Below, piece after piece: positions 7,654 to 14,639 of a DNA stretch of 17,491 nucleotides. Numbering within the stretch: the first letter of the stretch is position 1; each line of letters begins with the position of its first letter. Below the pieces are notes generated by a model. That model saw only the letters and a list, made by a program, of their open reading frames with translations, was not told where the DNA came from and searched no databases. This DNA is from Eubacteriales bacterium (GTDB lineage: Bacteria; Bacillota; Clostridia; JAQUNY01), in assembly GCA_028717405.1 (NCBI GenBank), contig JAQUNY010000018.1, positions 1 to 17,491 on the forward strand, read 5' to 3'. Position numbers and translations under genes: made by a program.

Positions 7654-8318
7654 ACTTTTTTATCCTCCATTTGTATTTTTTCGATGATGCCGTTGTTTCG
7701 GGCAACACGGAGCTTCTCGGCGGAAATTATGTAATTTATTTTTTCGGCGGCTTCTTTCAGGTCGTCATTGATAACGACATAATCAAAATCAGTTATCCTG
7801 GACATCTCATCTCTTGACTTTCCTATTCTTCCGGCTATAACTTCAGGGCTTTCCGTCCCGCGGCCCCTTATCCTGTTCTCCAGGGCTTTCATTGAAGGCG
7901 GGAGGATGAACACAAGCACACTGTCAGGATATCGCTTTTTTACGGACTCAGCTCCTTTAACAGTTATCTCCAGGAGGACGTCCTTATTGCTGCATACCAT
8001 TTCCTCCACATATGCGGCAGGTGTACCGTAATAATTGCCACAGTAAAGATCCCACTCAAGTATTTCGCCTTTTTCCAGCATATGATCAAACTCACTTTTC
8101 GTTCTGAAAAAATAGCTGACCCCCTCGGTTTCGTTTTTTCTGGGGCTTCTGGTCGTTACAGAAACTGAGAGGTATAAATCCTCATTGATCTCGCACAGAG
8201 TCTTTATCAAAGAGCTTTTTCCCGTGCCTGAAGGGCCTGATACTACTATCAGGAGTCCTTTATGTTTTTCATCCCGGCTCCTGCAACCGGAGCACCTGCT
8301 AATTGTTTCAGCCGTCAT
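7650..8318 (-). CDS. gmk: Guanylate kinase
   Basis: Phosphorylates GMP to GDP with ATP, needed for GTP, dGTP and (p)ppGpp precursor supply. The P-loop GPSGTGKS is at 28-35, followed by SVTTRSPRKNETEGVSYFF, the GMP-binding segment, and a lid region with RIRGRGTE. The 222-residue reading includes 20 residues ahead of the usual KGLLIVVSGPSG beginning. That start, ATG at 8318, overlaps remA by 11 nt and has only a weak ribosome site. Inside, AGGAG (8282-8278) stands five bases before an ATG at 8272 that is one base out of frame; adding a single base within the following AAA run would give MKNIKGLLIVVSGPSG, a textbook N-terminus. So either the extension is real or a 1-nt deletion or sequence error exists here. 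Kinase identity is firm; the N-terminus is not. Confidence 0.95.
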   Translation of the reverse strand: MTAETISRCSGCRSRDEKHKGLLIVVSGPSGTGKSSLIKTLCEINEDLYLSVSVTTRSPRKNETEGVSYFFRTKSEFDHMLEKGEILEWDLYCGNYYGTPAAYVEEMVCSNKDVLLEITVKGAESVKKRYPDSVLVFILPPSMKALENRIRGRGTESPEVIAGRIGKSRDEMSRITDFDYVVINDDLKEAAEKINYIISAEKLRVARNNGIIEKIQMEDKKV

Positions 8319-8622
8319 TTTCGGTAATACTGCCTTCCGTTCCGGATTGCTGCGGGTATACCTGGTTTTCAGGCATCTCAGGATTATCTCTTACATTGAC
8401 CCTGTTTGCCACAGTCTCAGGCTGTACTGCTGCCAGAATAATGTGATCACTGTCAGTTATGATCACAGCCCTGGTCCTTCTTCCGTAAGTAGCATCAATC
8501 AGCATCCCTCTGTCCCTTGCTTCCTGCACTATCCTCTTAATTGGCGCAGATTCCGGGCTTACGATGGCCACAAGCCTGGATGCTGAAACAATATTGCCAA
8601 ATCCGATATTTACCAGTTTCAT
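8308..8622 (-). CDS. remA: RemA-family (DUF370) DNA-binding regulator
   Basis: In B. subtilis RemA is a ring-forming DNA-binding activator of biofilm matrix operons and osmoprotection genes. The N-terminal 75 residues closely follow that family: MKLVNIGFGNIVSASRLVAI, SPESAPIKRIV, GMLIDATYGRRTRAVIITDS, HIILAAVQPETVANR. The arginine of the SASR segment and the GRRTR cluster correspond to DNA-contacting residues in the Bacillus protein. After residue 75 comes an extra hydrophilic Pro/Glu/Gln/Gly-rich tail of about 29 residues, making 104 in all compared with just under 90 in Bacillus. The ATG at 8622 is chosen because GGAGG (8632-8628) lies five bases upstream; an ATG four codons earlier overlaps that site. 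Its leader holds a 10-bp-period repeat. Confidence 0.93.
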   Translation of the reverse strand: MKLVNIGFGNIVSASRLVAIVSPESAPIKRIVQEARDRGMLIDATYGRRTRAVIITDSDHIILAAVQPETVANRVNVRDNPEMPENQVYPQQSGTEGSITENDG

Positions 8623-8640
8623 GTCAGCCTCCATTTCAAA

Positions 8641-8700
8641 AAATCAGATCATCCCAGATCATCCCAGGTCTCACCAGGTAATTCCGGGTCATTCCGGGTT
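8641..8700. repeat. Degenerate 10-bp tandem repeat, six units
   Basis: Between yicC and remA six successive 10-bp units share the consensus ATCCCAGGTC on the plus strand: AAATCAGATC, ATCCCAGATC, ATCCCAGGTC, TCACCAGGTA, ATTCCGGGTC, ATTCCGGGTT. A further diverged unit may follow to 8710. The period is exact throughout, about one helical turn. It ends in a small hairpin CGGG-TTTT-CCCG (8695-8706). It lies in the presumed remA leader RNA. The repeat is seen directly; its role is unknown. Confidence 0.8.
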
Positions 8701-8713
8701 TTCCCGCAGACTG

Positions 8714-9592
8714 TTATTCGATATTCTGAACCTGTTCTCTTATCTTTTCCAGTTCGCTTTTCATATCTACAACGTTTTTTGTAATAACAAGGTCATTTGC
8801 CTTTGAACCTATTGTATTTACTTCTCTGTTCATTTCCTGGATAAGAAAATCCAGTTTTCTTCCAACAGGTTCGACAGAATCAAATGAAGCTTTCATCTGC
8901 CCAAGGTGGCTTTTAAGTCTTACTATTTCTTCGTCTATGCTGCACCTGTCAGCGAATATGGCTGTTTCTGCCGCAAGCCTGTTTTCATCGACAGGCTGCT
9001 GCTGCAGCAGCTCGGTTATCCTTGACTCCAGCCTTGCCCTGTAATCTGTAATCACTTCCGGAGCTCTGGTTTCTATTTTTTCAAGGTATTTTTCTATACC
9101 AGCCGATCTGTCAAGAAGACTATCTTTCAGTTTTGAACCTTCTTCTGTTCGCATTTCTGTCAGAAGCTTCAATGCATCGGTCAGGACAGGAAAGATATGG
9201 TCCCATATTGTCTCTAAATCCTCCTCCTGCCTTTCAACTTTAAGTACATCCGGCAGCGACGAAATCAGCCCAACAGATATATCATCTTTCAGCTTCAGGT
9301 TTTCTCTTATTTTTCTGAGGGCGTCGGCATACGCTCCCGCAAGGCCTTCGTCTACTGCAATTGTCCTGGCATTTTCGCTGTTATCTTCATAGGATATATA
9401 TATATCTGTCTTTCCTCTGGTAACTGATGCGGCAGCACTGGATTTGACCTTATCCTCCAGAAAAGAAAGCGATTTCGGAAGCCTGACATATATATCGTTA
9501 TAGCGGTGATTTACAGTTCTTATTTCAACAATTATATTTCTGTTATTCTCTGCGGATGAGCTTCTGCCAAATCCGGTCATGCTTTTTATCAT
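8714..9592 (-). CDS. yicC: YicC/YloC-family endoribonuclease
   Basis: YicC and its Bacillus counterpart YloC are endoribonucleases; the E. coli protein takes part in small RNA decay. The protein begins MIKSMTGFGRSSS, the family's hallmark N-terminus, continues with VEIRTVNHRYNDIYVRLP, and ends in the conserved C-terminal DUF1732 block: RLKSHLGQM, PVGRKLDFLIQEMNREVNTI, SKANDLVITKNVVDMK and EKIREQVQNIE, the last 11 residues. Length is 292 from the ATG at 9592, which has GGAG six bases upstream (TTGGAGCCACTT); a TTG four codons earlier overlaps that site and is rejected. It is the first gene of the yicC-remA-gmk-rpoZ-glyS run, behind a promoter region containing an inverted repeat. Confidence 0.95.
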   Translation of the reverse strand: MIKSMTGFGRSSSAENNRNIIVEIRTVNHRYNDIYVRLPKSLSFLEDKVKSSAAASVTRGKTDIYISYEDNSENARTIAVDEGLAGAYADALRKIRENLKLKDDISVGLISSLPDVLKVERQEEDLETIWDHIFPVLTDALKLLTEMRTEEGSKLKDSLLDRSAGIEKYLEKIETRAPEVITDYRARLESRITELLQQQPVDENRLAAETAIFADRCSIDEEIVRLKSHLGQMKASFDSVEPVGRKLDFLIQEMNREVNTIGSKANDLVITKNVVDMKSELEKIREQVQNIE

Positions 9593-9621
9593 AAGTGGCT
9601 CCAATCCTTTTCTGTAGCTGT

Positions 9622-9648
9622 ATTATAACATAACTCGGCCTGTTATAA
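9622..9648 (-). promoter_or_regulatory. yicC promoter -10 inside an inverted repeat
   Basis: On the minus strand a perfect TATAAT lies at 9627-9622. It overlaps the inner end of a perfect 8-bp inverted repeat, TTATAACA-N10-TGTTATAA, with arms at 9623-9630 and 9641-9648. The -35 region is poor. An operator that blocks the -10 is one reading. On the plus strand the stem is followed by CTTTTTT, but no plus-strand gene needs a terminator here. The sequence is seen; the operator role is inferred. Confidence 0.45.
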
Positions 9649-9673
9649 AGCTTTTTTAGTTCCGTGACCCTGG

Positions 9674-10456
9674 TTACATTTCTCCAAATGACGAATGGAT
9701 AAGTGCCAAAGCAACAGCGGGAGCAGTTTCAGTACGTAGTATCCTCCTGCCAAGTGTCACCGGAACCGCACCTTTGTTTTGTGCTTGCTGTATTTCTTTA
9801 TCACCAAATCCTCCCTCAGGACCGATAAAGATGGATATGACAGGCTTTTTCCCGTTTATAGGGGCGGGGTTCAATGATGATAGTCCGGCTTCAGCTATCG
9901 AAATTCCAATCTTTCTTTTTTTTTCATTTTCATAGGCAATCAGCAGAAGATCGCTTTCAGATACTGATATATCAAGAGCTTCCATGAAACACAAAGGTCC
10001 TGAAATTTTCGGTATAATACCTCTTCCGCTTTGCATTGCAGACTCTGCAGATATCCGGTTCCACCTTGCTGTCTTTCCTGAATAATCATTTCCAGGCCCA
10101 GGCTTTGGTACTGACCTTTCAGTTAAGATGGGCCTGATGTATGAGACACCGGCTTCAACGCTTTCACGCACAATAATGTCCATCTTGTCAGCCCTGGGCA
10201 TGCCCTGATATAGTACAACTGTTGCGTAAGGCTCAGCTTCATTGATATCAGCAGAAATAACCTTTGTTCTTATGTGGTCCTTCAGGATTTCATCGACACA
10301 AACTGTGTAATCATTCATCTCTCCATCGCAAAGGATTATTTTCTCTCCCTCCCTGATCCTGAGTGAATATCTGAAATGTCTGAAATCATCTCCACATATA
10401 TTGATCACACTGCCGGTTGTATGATCTTCATTTTTTTCTATGAAACACCTTTGCAT
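9674..10456 (-). CDS. rsmE: 16S rRNA m3U1498 methyltransferase
   Basis: Methylates N3 of U1498 in 16S rRNA using SAM. The protein has an N-terminal PUA-like domain and a C-terminal SPOUT trefoil-knot domain whose signatures are plain: SIFIGPEGGFGDKEI (around 208-222) and the knot segment LGRRILRTETAPAVAL (around 235-250). Length is 260 from the ATG at 10456, which gives MQRCFIEKN, close to the usual MQRYF-type N-terminus. This ATG lies 19 nt inside the end of prmA and lacks a good ribosome site nearby; an in-frame ATG seven codons earlier has GGAG only one base away. Coupling to prmA translation is likely. The prmA-rsmE order after dnaJ matches B. subtilis yqeT-yqeU. Confidence 0.95.
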   Translation of the reverse strand: MQRCFIEKNEDHTTGSVINICGDDFRHFRYSLRIREGEKIILCDGEMNDYTVCVDEILKDHIRTKVISADINEAEPYATVVLYQGMPRADKMDIIVRESVEAGVSYIRPILTERSVPKPGPGNDYSGKTARWNRISAESAMQSGRGIIPKISGPLCFMEALDISVSESDLLLIAYENEKKRKIGISIAEAGLSSLNPAPINGKKPVISIFIGPEGGFGDKEIQQAQNKGAVPVTLGRRILRTETAPAVALALIHSSFGEM

Positions 10457-11349
10457 CTGAAAACCATTGCCGTCCATTCTCCTTCCCTGGATGATCCCTC
10501 CAGAGAAAGACCGTTTTCTGAGCATTTAGCCGCCACTTCTTCTTCCCTGTCGGCAATAATGCCTGAAGCGATGAATATAGCATCCTTTTTTGTAATATTG
10601 TTAATATTTTTCGATATATCTATGATCGTGTCGGCAATTATATTGGCGGCGACAAGATCAAAACGCCTGTTTTCTGCAAACGGAGCAGCCTGTGCAAGAG
10701 AACCGTGCAGCAGCTTCACAGCTTCAGTAAGTCCGTTGAGCTCTATATTTACAGATGCGCATCTTACTGCATCAGGGTCGGTATCTGCAGCTGTAACACT
10801 ACCGGCGCCAAGCCTGTGTGCGATTATTGAAAGAATAGCTGTGCCGCACCCAAGGTCAAAAAAATAGTCACCCTTTTTCAGGTGCTTCTCTATAAGCTTT
10901 GCACATAAACGCGTCGATTCGTGTGTACCGTTACCAAAAGCCATTCCGGGATCTATTTCAATAACAATTTTGCCGTCTGAATCCGTGTAATCCTCCCAGA
11001 CAGGTTTTACGGCAATATTATCAGTTATAAGGAAAGGTTTGTAATATTTTTTCCAGTTTTCTGCCCAGTCTTCGTCATTAACAGATCGTAAAACAAGCTT
11101 TTTCTTTCCTGTGTCAAGAAACTCTGAAATAACCCTGAGACCTTTGAGAATAGCTTCTTTAAGCAGCTCTCTGTCATGGCTGTCACTATAGTAAGCCCTG
11201 ATTGCAACACTATCAGGGCTGGTCTCATCAAAAACCAGTCCTCCCGCGCCTTGAGTAATAAGAAGATGAGAAACAGCTTCCTGCGCTTCACAGGAGGTTA
11301 TGACAGTAGCTTCGGTCCATTTCACCGGGTTTTTCAGCATTTCTTTCAT
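10438..11349 (-). CDS. prmA: Ribosomal protein L11 methyltransferase
   Basis: SAM-dependent enzyme that trimethylates ribosomal protein L11. The N-terminal L11-recognition domain includes KWTEATVIT (10-18); the linker carries DEDWAENWKKYYKPF (92-106); EIDPGMAFGNGTHEST (131-146) is a family hallmark; SAM motif I is FFDLGCGTAILS (163-174), and NIIAD (236-240) is the motif IV equivalent. Motif I has Ala where the family usually has Gly (GCGTG), a small change beside the SAM site that is probably tolerated. The 303-residue length is normal. The ATG at 11349 is preceded by AGGTGA four bases away. The sequence usually begins near KWTE, so the first nine residues could be a short extension; a GTG at codon 9 has no ribosome site. 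It lies 41 nt behind dnaJ. Confidence 0.96.
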   Translation of the reverse strand: MKEMLKNPVKWTEATVITSCEAQEAVSHLLITQGAGGLVFDETSPDSVAIRAYYSDSHDRELLKEAILKGLRVISEFLDTGKKKLVLRSVNDEDWAENWKKYYKPFLITDNIAVKPVWEDYTDSDGKIVIEIDPGMAFGNGTHESTRLCAKLIEKHLKKGDYFFDLGCGTAILSIIAHRLGAGSVTAADTDPDAVRCASVNIELNGLTEAVKLLHGSLAQAAPFAENRRFDLVAANIIADTIIDISKNINNITKKDAIFIASGIIADREEEVAAKCSENGLSLEGSSREGEWTAMVFRCKGVS

Positions 11350-11390
11350 TTAATCACCTGATAGTCAAATCAAATTTATATTTCCCGGGG

Positions 11391-12551
11391 TCACCATTGA
11401 ACACCGAAGGAATCCTTCATTTTATTAAAAAAGCTTTTTCTCTGTTCGTGTACATCGTCTCCTGACGCCTCAGCAAAGCTTTTCAGTATTGTCTTTTGTT
11501 TTTCGTTGAGCTTTTTAGGAACCTCTATGCTCACTCTGACGTACATATCGCCGCGTCCTGTTCCTCTCAGAAAGGGTATGCCCCTGTTCTTCAATCTGAA
11601 AACAGTTCCTGTCTGAGTGCCTTCAGGCATTGAATACCTGACCTTGCCGTCAAGTGTCGGGACATCGATTTCCGCTCCCAGAGCCGCCTGCGCAAATGTT
11701 ACAGGTACTTCGCAATAAACGTCGCTGCCCTTTCTTTCAAAAACTTTATGAGGTTTTACCGAAACAGTAACAAAAAGGTCTCCGGATGGGCCGCCTCTTG
11801 ATCCATGTCCGCCTTCGCCCCGCATGGATATGGTCTGTCCGTCGTCTATGCCTGCAGGTATCCTGACTTTGATGCTCACATTTCTGTGAAGGACGCGGCC
11901 CTTACCTCCGCATACCTGACATGGGTCTTTTATAACAGTGCCTTGTCCCCCGCATATTTCACATGTCTTCACGTTAACAAACTGTCCGAAAGGCGTACTT
12001 TGTTTATATTGTACCTGTCCGGAGCCTCCGCAGTGCTTACATCTTTCAGGAGACGAGCTGTCTTTTGATCCTGAGCCTTTACACGACTTGCATGTTTCAA
12101 GCCTGTTTATCTGAACCTCTTTCTCAGTGCCAAATGCTGCTTCCTCGAAAGTGATCTGGATATTGGAGCCCAAATCATCTCCCTTTGAGGGAGCGTTGCC
12201 GTTTTTTTGCCTTTGTGAAGACCTTCCGAAGCCTGAACCCCCGAAGAAGCTTTCAAATATGTCGCCGATGTCTCCAAAGCCGCTTCCGTTAAATCCGCCG
12301 CCAAAACCTCCGAATCCGCCGGACTGATTATCCTCATGTCCAAACTGGTCATAACGGGCTTTTCTGTCAGGATCGCTCAGGATCTCATAAGCTTCATTTG
12401 CTTCTTTAAATTTTGATTCGGCGTCCTTATTCCCCGGGTTTACATCGGGATGATACTGCTTTGCCAGCTTTCTGTATGCTTTTTTTATTTCCTCAACACT
12501 TGCGCCTTTGGGGACGCCCAGGACTTCATAGTAATCTCTCTTATTTGCCAT
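11391..12551 (-). CDS. dnaJ: Chaperone DnaJ (Hsp40)
   Basis: Delivers unfolded clients to DnaK and stimulates its ATPase. Type A architecture is complete in 386 residues: J domain with HPD at 34-36, a Gly/Phe-rich region (about 77-110, including GGFGGFGGGF), four CxxCxGxG zinc motifs with cysteine pairs C154/C157, C171/C174, C197/C200 and C211/C214, then the C-terminal client-binding domains. The start is the ATG at 12551, giving MANKRDYYEVLGV. The nearest good ribosome site, GGAG at 12570-12567, is 15 bases away, unusually far, and lies in a leader with possible RNA structure. A TTG seven codons upstream is in frame but overlaps that site. It belongs to the CIRCE-controlled operon, 111 nt behind dnaK. 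Confidence 0.97.
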   Translation of the reverse strand: MANKRDYYEVLGVPKGASVEEIKKAYRKLAKQYHPDVNPGNKDAESKFKEANEAYEILSDPDRKARYDQFGHEDNQSGGFGGFGGGFNGSGFGDIGDIFESFFGGSGFGRSSQRQKNGNAPSKGDDLGSNIQITFEEAAFGTEKEVQINRLETCKSCKGSGSKDSSSPERCKHCGGSGQVQYKQSTPFGQFVNVKTCEICGGQGTVIKDPCQVCGGKGRVLHRNVSIKVRIPAGIDDGQTISMRGEGGHGSRGGPSGDLFVTVSVKPHKVFERKGSDVYCEVPVTFAQAALGAEIDVPTLDGKVRYSMPEGTQTGTVFRLKNRGIPFLRGTGRGDMYVRVSIEVPKKLNEKQKTILKSFAEASGDDVHEQRKSFFNKMKDSFGVQW

Positions 12552-12592
12552 TAGATGAGTGCAGCTCTCCAATCAATACACTGTTATTACTG

Positions 12593-12632
12593 CACAATCG
12601 TCCATTGGCTCTGAAGCCGCCGGACGATCGTG
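12593..12632 (-). other. Strong RNA hairpin between dnaK and dnaJ
   Basis: Read on the minus strand, CACGATCGTCC (12632-12622) pairs with GGACGATTGTG (12603-12593): 11 bp with one G-U. After a 3x3 internal loop, GGCT (12618-12615) pairs with AGCC (12610-12607) around a TCAG tetraloop. No U-tract follows, so it is not a standard intrinsic terminator. It is a candidate processing or 3'-stabilising element that sets DnaK above DnaJ levels. The pairing is seen; the role is inferred. Confidence 0.7.
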
Positions 12633-12662
12633 ACCAATAATCAAATTGTTGCAAATACTATT

Positions 12663-14546
12663 CTACTGCTTTTTGTCGTTATCATCAACGACTTTATAGT
12701 CAGCATCGTAAACATTATCCTGCTGAGCTCCGGGCCCTGTCTCTCCCTGCTCCGGTCCGGGACCGGCCTGCGCGCCGGGATCGAATCCCGCACCTCCCTG
12801 GGCCTGTGCTTCAGGATTTTGTTTGTATATCTTTTCGGATATTTCATAGAAAGCTTTTGACAGCGTTTCAGTCGCATTCCTGATTTTATCTGTATCATTT
12901 GACTTTAATGCTTCCTTGACACTATTGATTTCGCTTTCTATTTTTGACTTATCGCTGTCGTCGATTTTATCCTTAAGGTCCTTTAAAGTCTTTTCAGACT
13001 GATATACCAGTGAGTCGGCATTGTTTCTTACTTCTACCTCTTCTTTTTTCTTTTTGTCATCGGCTGCAAATTTTTCAGCTTCCTTTACGGCATTGTTTAT
13101 GTCGTCTTCAGAAAGGTTTGAAGAGGCGGTTATTGTTACTTTCTGCTCGTTACCGCTGCCGAGATCCTTAGCGGATACATGGACTATTCCATTTGCATCA
13201 ATGTCGAATGTAACCTCTACCTGCGGTACGCCTCTCGGGGCCGGCGGTATACCGGAAAGCTGAAATCTTCCAAGTGTTTTATTATATGCCGCCATCTCTC
13301 GTTCGCCCTGGAGCACATGTACTTCAACGCTTGTTTGCCCGTCTGCAGCTGTTGAAAATATCTGGCTTTTCTTTGTAGGTATAGTGGTATTTCTTTCAAT
13401 CAGCTTCGTAAACACGCCGCCAAGCGTCTCAATTCCCAGTGAAAGCGGAGTTATATCGAGCAGGAGCATATCTTTGACTTCTCCTGTCAGAACACCTGCC
13501 TGAACTGCGGCTCCAATTGCGACACATTCATCCGGGTTTATACCTTTGAACGCATCTTTTCCCATGTGTTTTCTGACGGCATCCTGAACAGCAGGAACTC
13601 TCGTAGATCCACCCACAAGCAGGACCTTTTCGATTTTATCAGGTGACAGCCCTGCGTCTTTCAATGCCTGTTTGGTCGGCTCCATTGTCTTTGCAACGAG
13701 GTCCGCGGTAAGTTCGTCGAATTTTGCCCTTGTAAGAGTTGCGTCCAGATGCTTAGGACCGGAAGCGTCAGCGGTGATAAAGGGGAGGTTGATATTGCTG
13801 GTCGTCACCCCGGAAAGCTCGATTTTGGCCTTTTCAGCAGCTTCTTTAAGTCTTTGGAGCGCCATTTTGTCATTTCTCAGATCGATTCCGTTATCTTTTT
13901 TAAACTGTTCTGCCAGGTAATCTATGACCCTCTGGTCAAAATCATCGCCGCCAAGCCTGTTGTTCCCGTTAGTTGCAAGGACTTCGCAAACACCGTCGCC
14001 TATTTCCAGGATAGACACATCAAACGTTCCCCCGCCCAAATCAAAAACCATTATCTTCTGGTCGGTTTCTTTGTCAAGGCCATATGCAAGAGCAGCGGCC
14101 GTAGGCTCGTTTATTATCCTGAGTACTTCCAGACCGGCGATTTTGCCGGCGTCCTTTGTAGCCTGCCTCTGTGAATCGCTGAAATATGCAGGTACAGTTA
14201 TGACTGCCTGTGTCACCTTTTCTCCCAGATAACTCTCTGCGTCAGCTTTCATTTTTTGCAGTATCATTGCTGATATTTCCTGCGGGGTGTATTCCTTATC
14301 GTCGATTTTGACCTTTCTGGAAGTACCCATGTCTCTTTTTATCGACATAATGGTCCTTTCAGGATTGGTTACTGCCTGACGCTTCGCTACCTGCCCAACA
14401 AGCCTTTCCCCTGTTTTGGTAAACGCCACCACCGACGGAGTGGTCCTGTTCCCTTCAGGGTTGGCTATTACGACAGGCTCGCCGCCTTCCATAACAGCAA
14501 CGCATGAATTCGTAGTTCCCAAATCTATTCCTATTACTTTTGCCAT
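12663..14546 (-). CDS. dnaK: Chaperone DnaK (Hsp70)
   Basis: ATP-driven cytosolic chaperone. The 627 residues hold the complete Hsp70 plan: phosphate-1 loop GIDLGTTNSCVAV (6-18), phosphate-2 VFDLGGGTFDVSI, adenosine motif LLVGGSTRVPAVQ, the hydrophobic linker region KDMLLLDITPLSLGIETLGG, the beta-sandwich client domain and the helical lid. The C-terminus is a Gly/Pro/Gln-rich spacer (about 585-610) ending in the acidic tail DADYKVVDDNDKKQ. The ATG at 14546 has AGGAGG seven bases upstream. It follows grpE after 93 nt; that A/T-rich gap shows no convincing promoter or terminator. Expression should be under HrcA/CIRCE. Confidence 0.99.
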   Translation of the reverse strand: MAKVIGIDLGTTNSCVAVMEGGEPVVIANPEGNRTTPSVVAFTKTGERLVGQVAKRQAVTNPERTIMSIKRDMGTSRKVKIDDKEYTPQEISAMILQKMKADAESYLGEKVTQAVITVPAYFSDSQRQATKDAGKIAGLEVLRIINEPTAAALAYGLDKETDQKIMVFDLGGGTFDVSILEIGDGVCEVLATNGNNRLGGDDFDQRVIDYLAEQFKKDNGIDLRNDKMALQRLKEAAEKAKIELSGVTTSNINLPFITADASGPKHLDATLTRAKFDELTADLVAKTMEPTKQALKDAGLSPDKIEKVLLVGGSTRVPAVQDAVRKHMGKDAFKGINPDECVAIGAAVQAGVLTGEVKDMLLLDITPLSLGIETLGGVFTKLIERNTTIPTKKSQIFSTAADGQTSVEVHVLQGEREMAAYNKTLGRFQLSGIPPAPRGVPQVEVTFDIDANGIVHVSAKDLGSGNEQKVTITASSNLSEDDINNAVKEAEKFAADDKKKKEEVEVRNNADSLVYQSEKTLKDLKDKIDDSDKSKIESEINSVKEALKSNDTDKIRNATETLSKAFYEISEKIYKQNPEAQAQGGAGFDPGAQAGPGPEQGETGPGAQQDNVYDADYKVVDDNDKKQ

Positions 14547-14639
14547 TTATTCTGCCTCCTGTAGCTATATAAATTTATGATTATCCGTTTTTTATTACCC
14601 TGTTTTCTTTTTTCTATCAGTTCTGCTTTGTCTGTACTT

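Noticed and set aside
9623..9658. Plus-strand terminator (stem followed by CTTTTTT)
   Set aside because: There is no plus-strand gene upstream, and the stem is A/T-rich; an operator or chance palindrome is more likely.
12593..12632. Intrinsic terminator between dnaK and dnaJ
   Set aside because: The hairpin is strong, but no T-run follows it on the coding strand and dnaJ belongs to the same operon.
12641..12898. Minus-strand 85-codon frame near the dnaK 3' end
   Set aside because: It is a shifted frame of the Gly/Pro/Gln-rich dnaK tail, with Arg-rich composition and no start signals.
14547..14639. Promoter between grpE and dnaK
   Set aside because: A/T-rich sequence gives partial TATA-like strings (TTTATATAGC), but no -35 box at proper distance was found.
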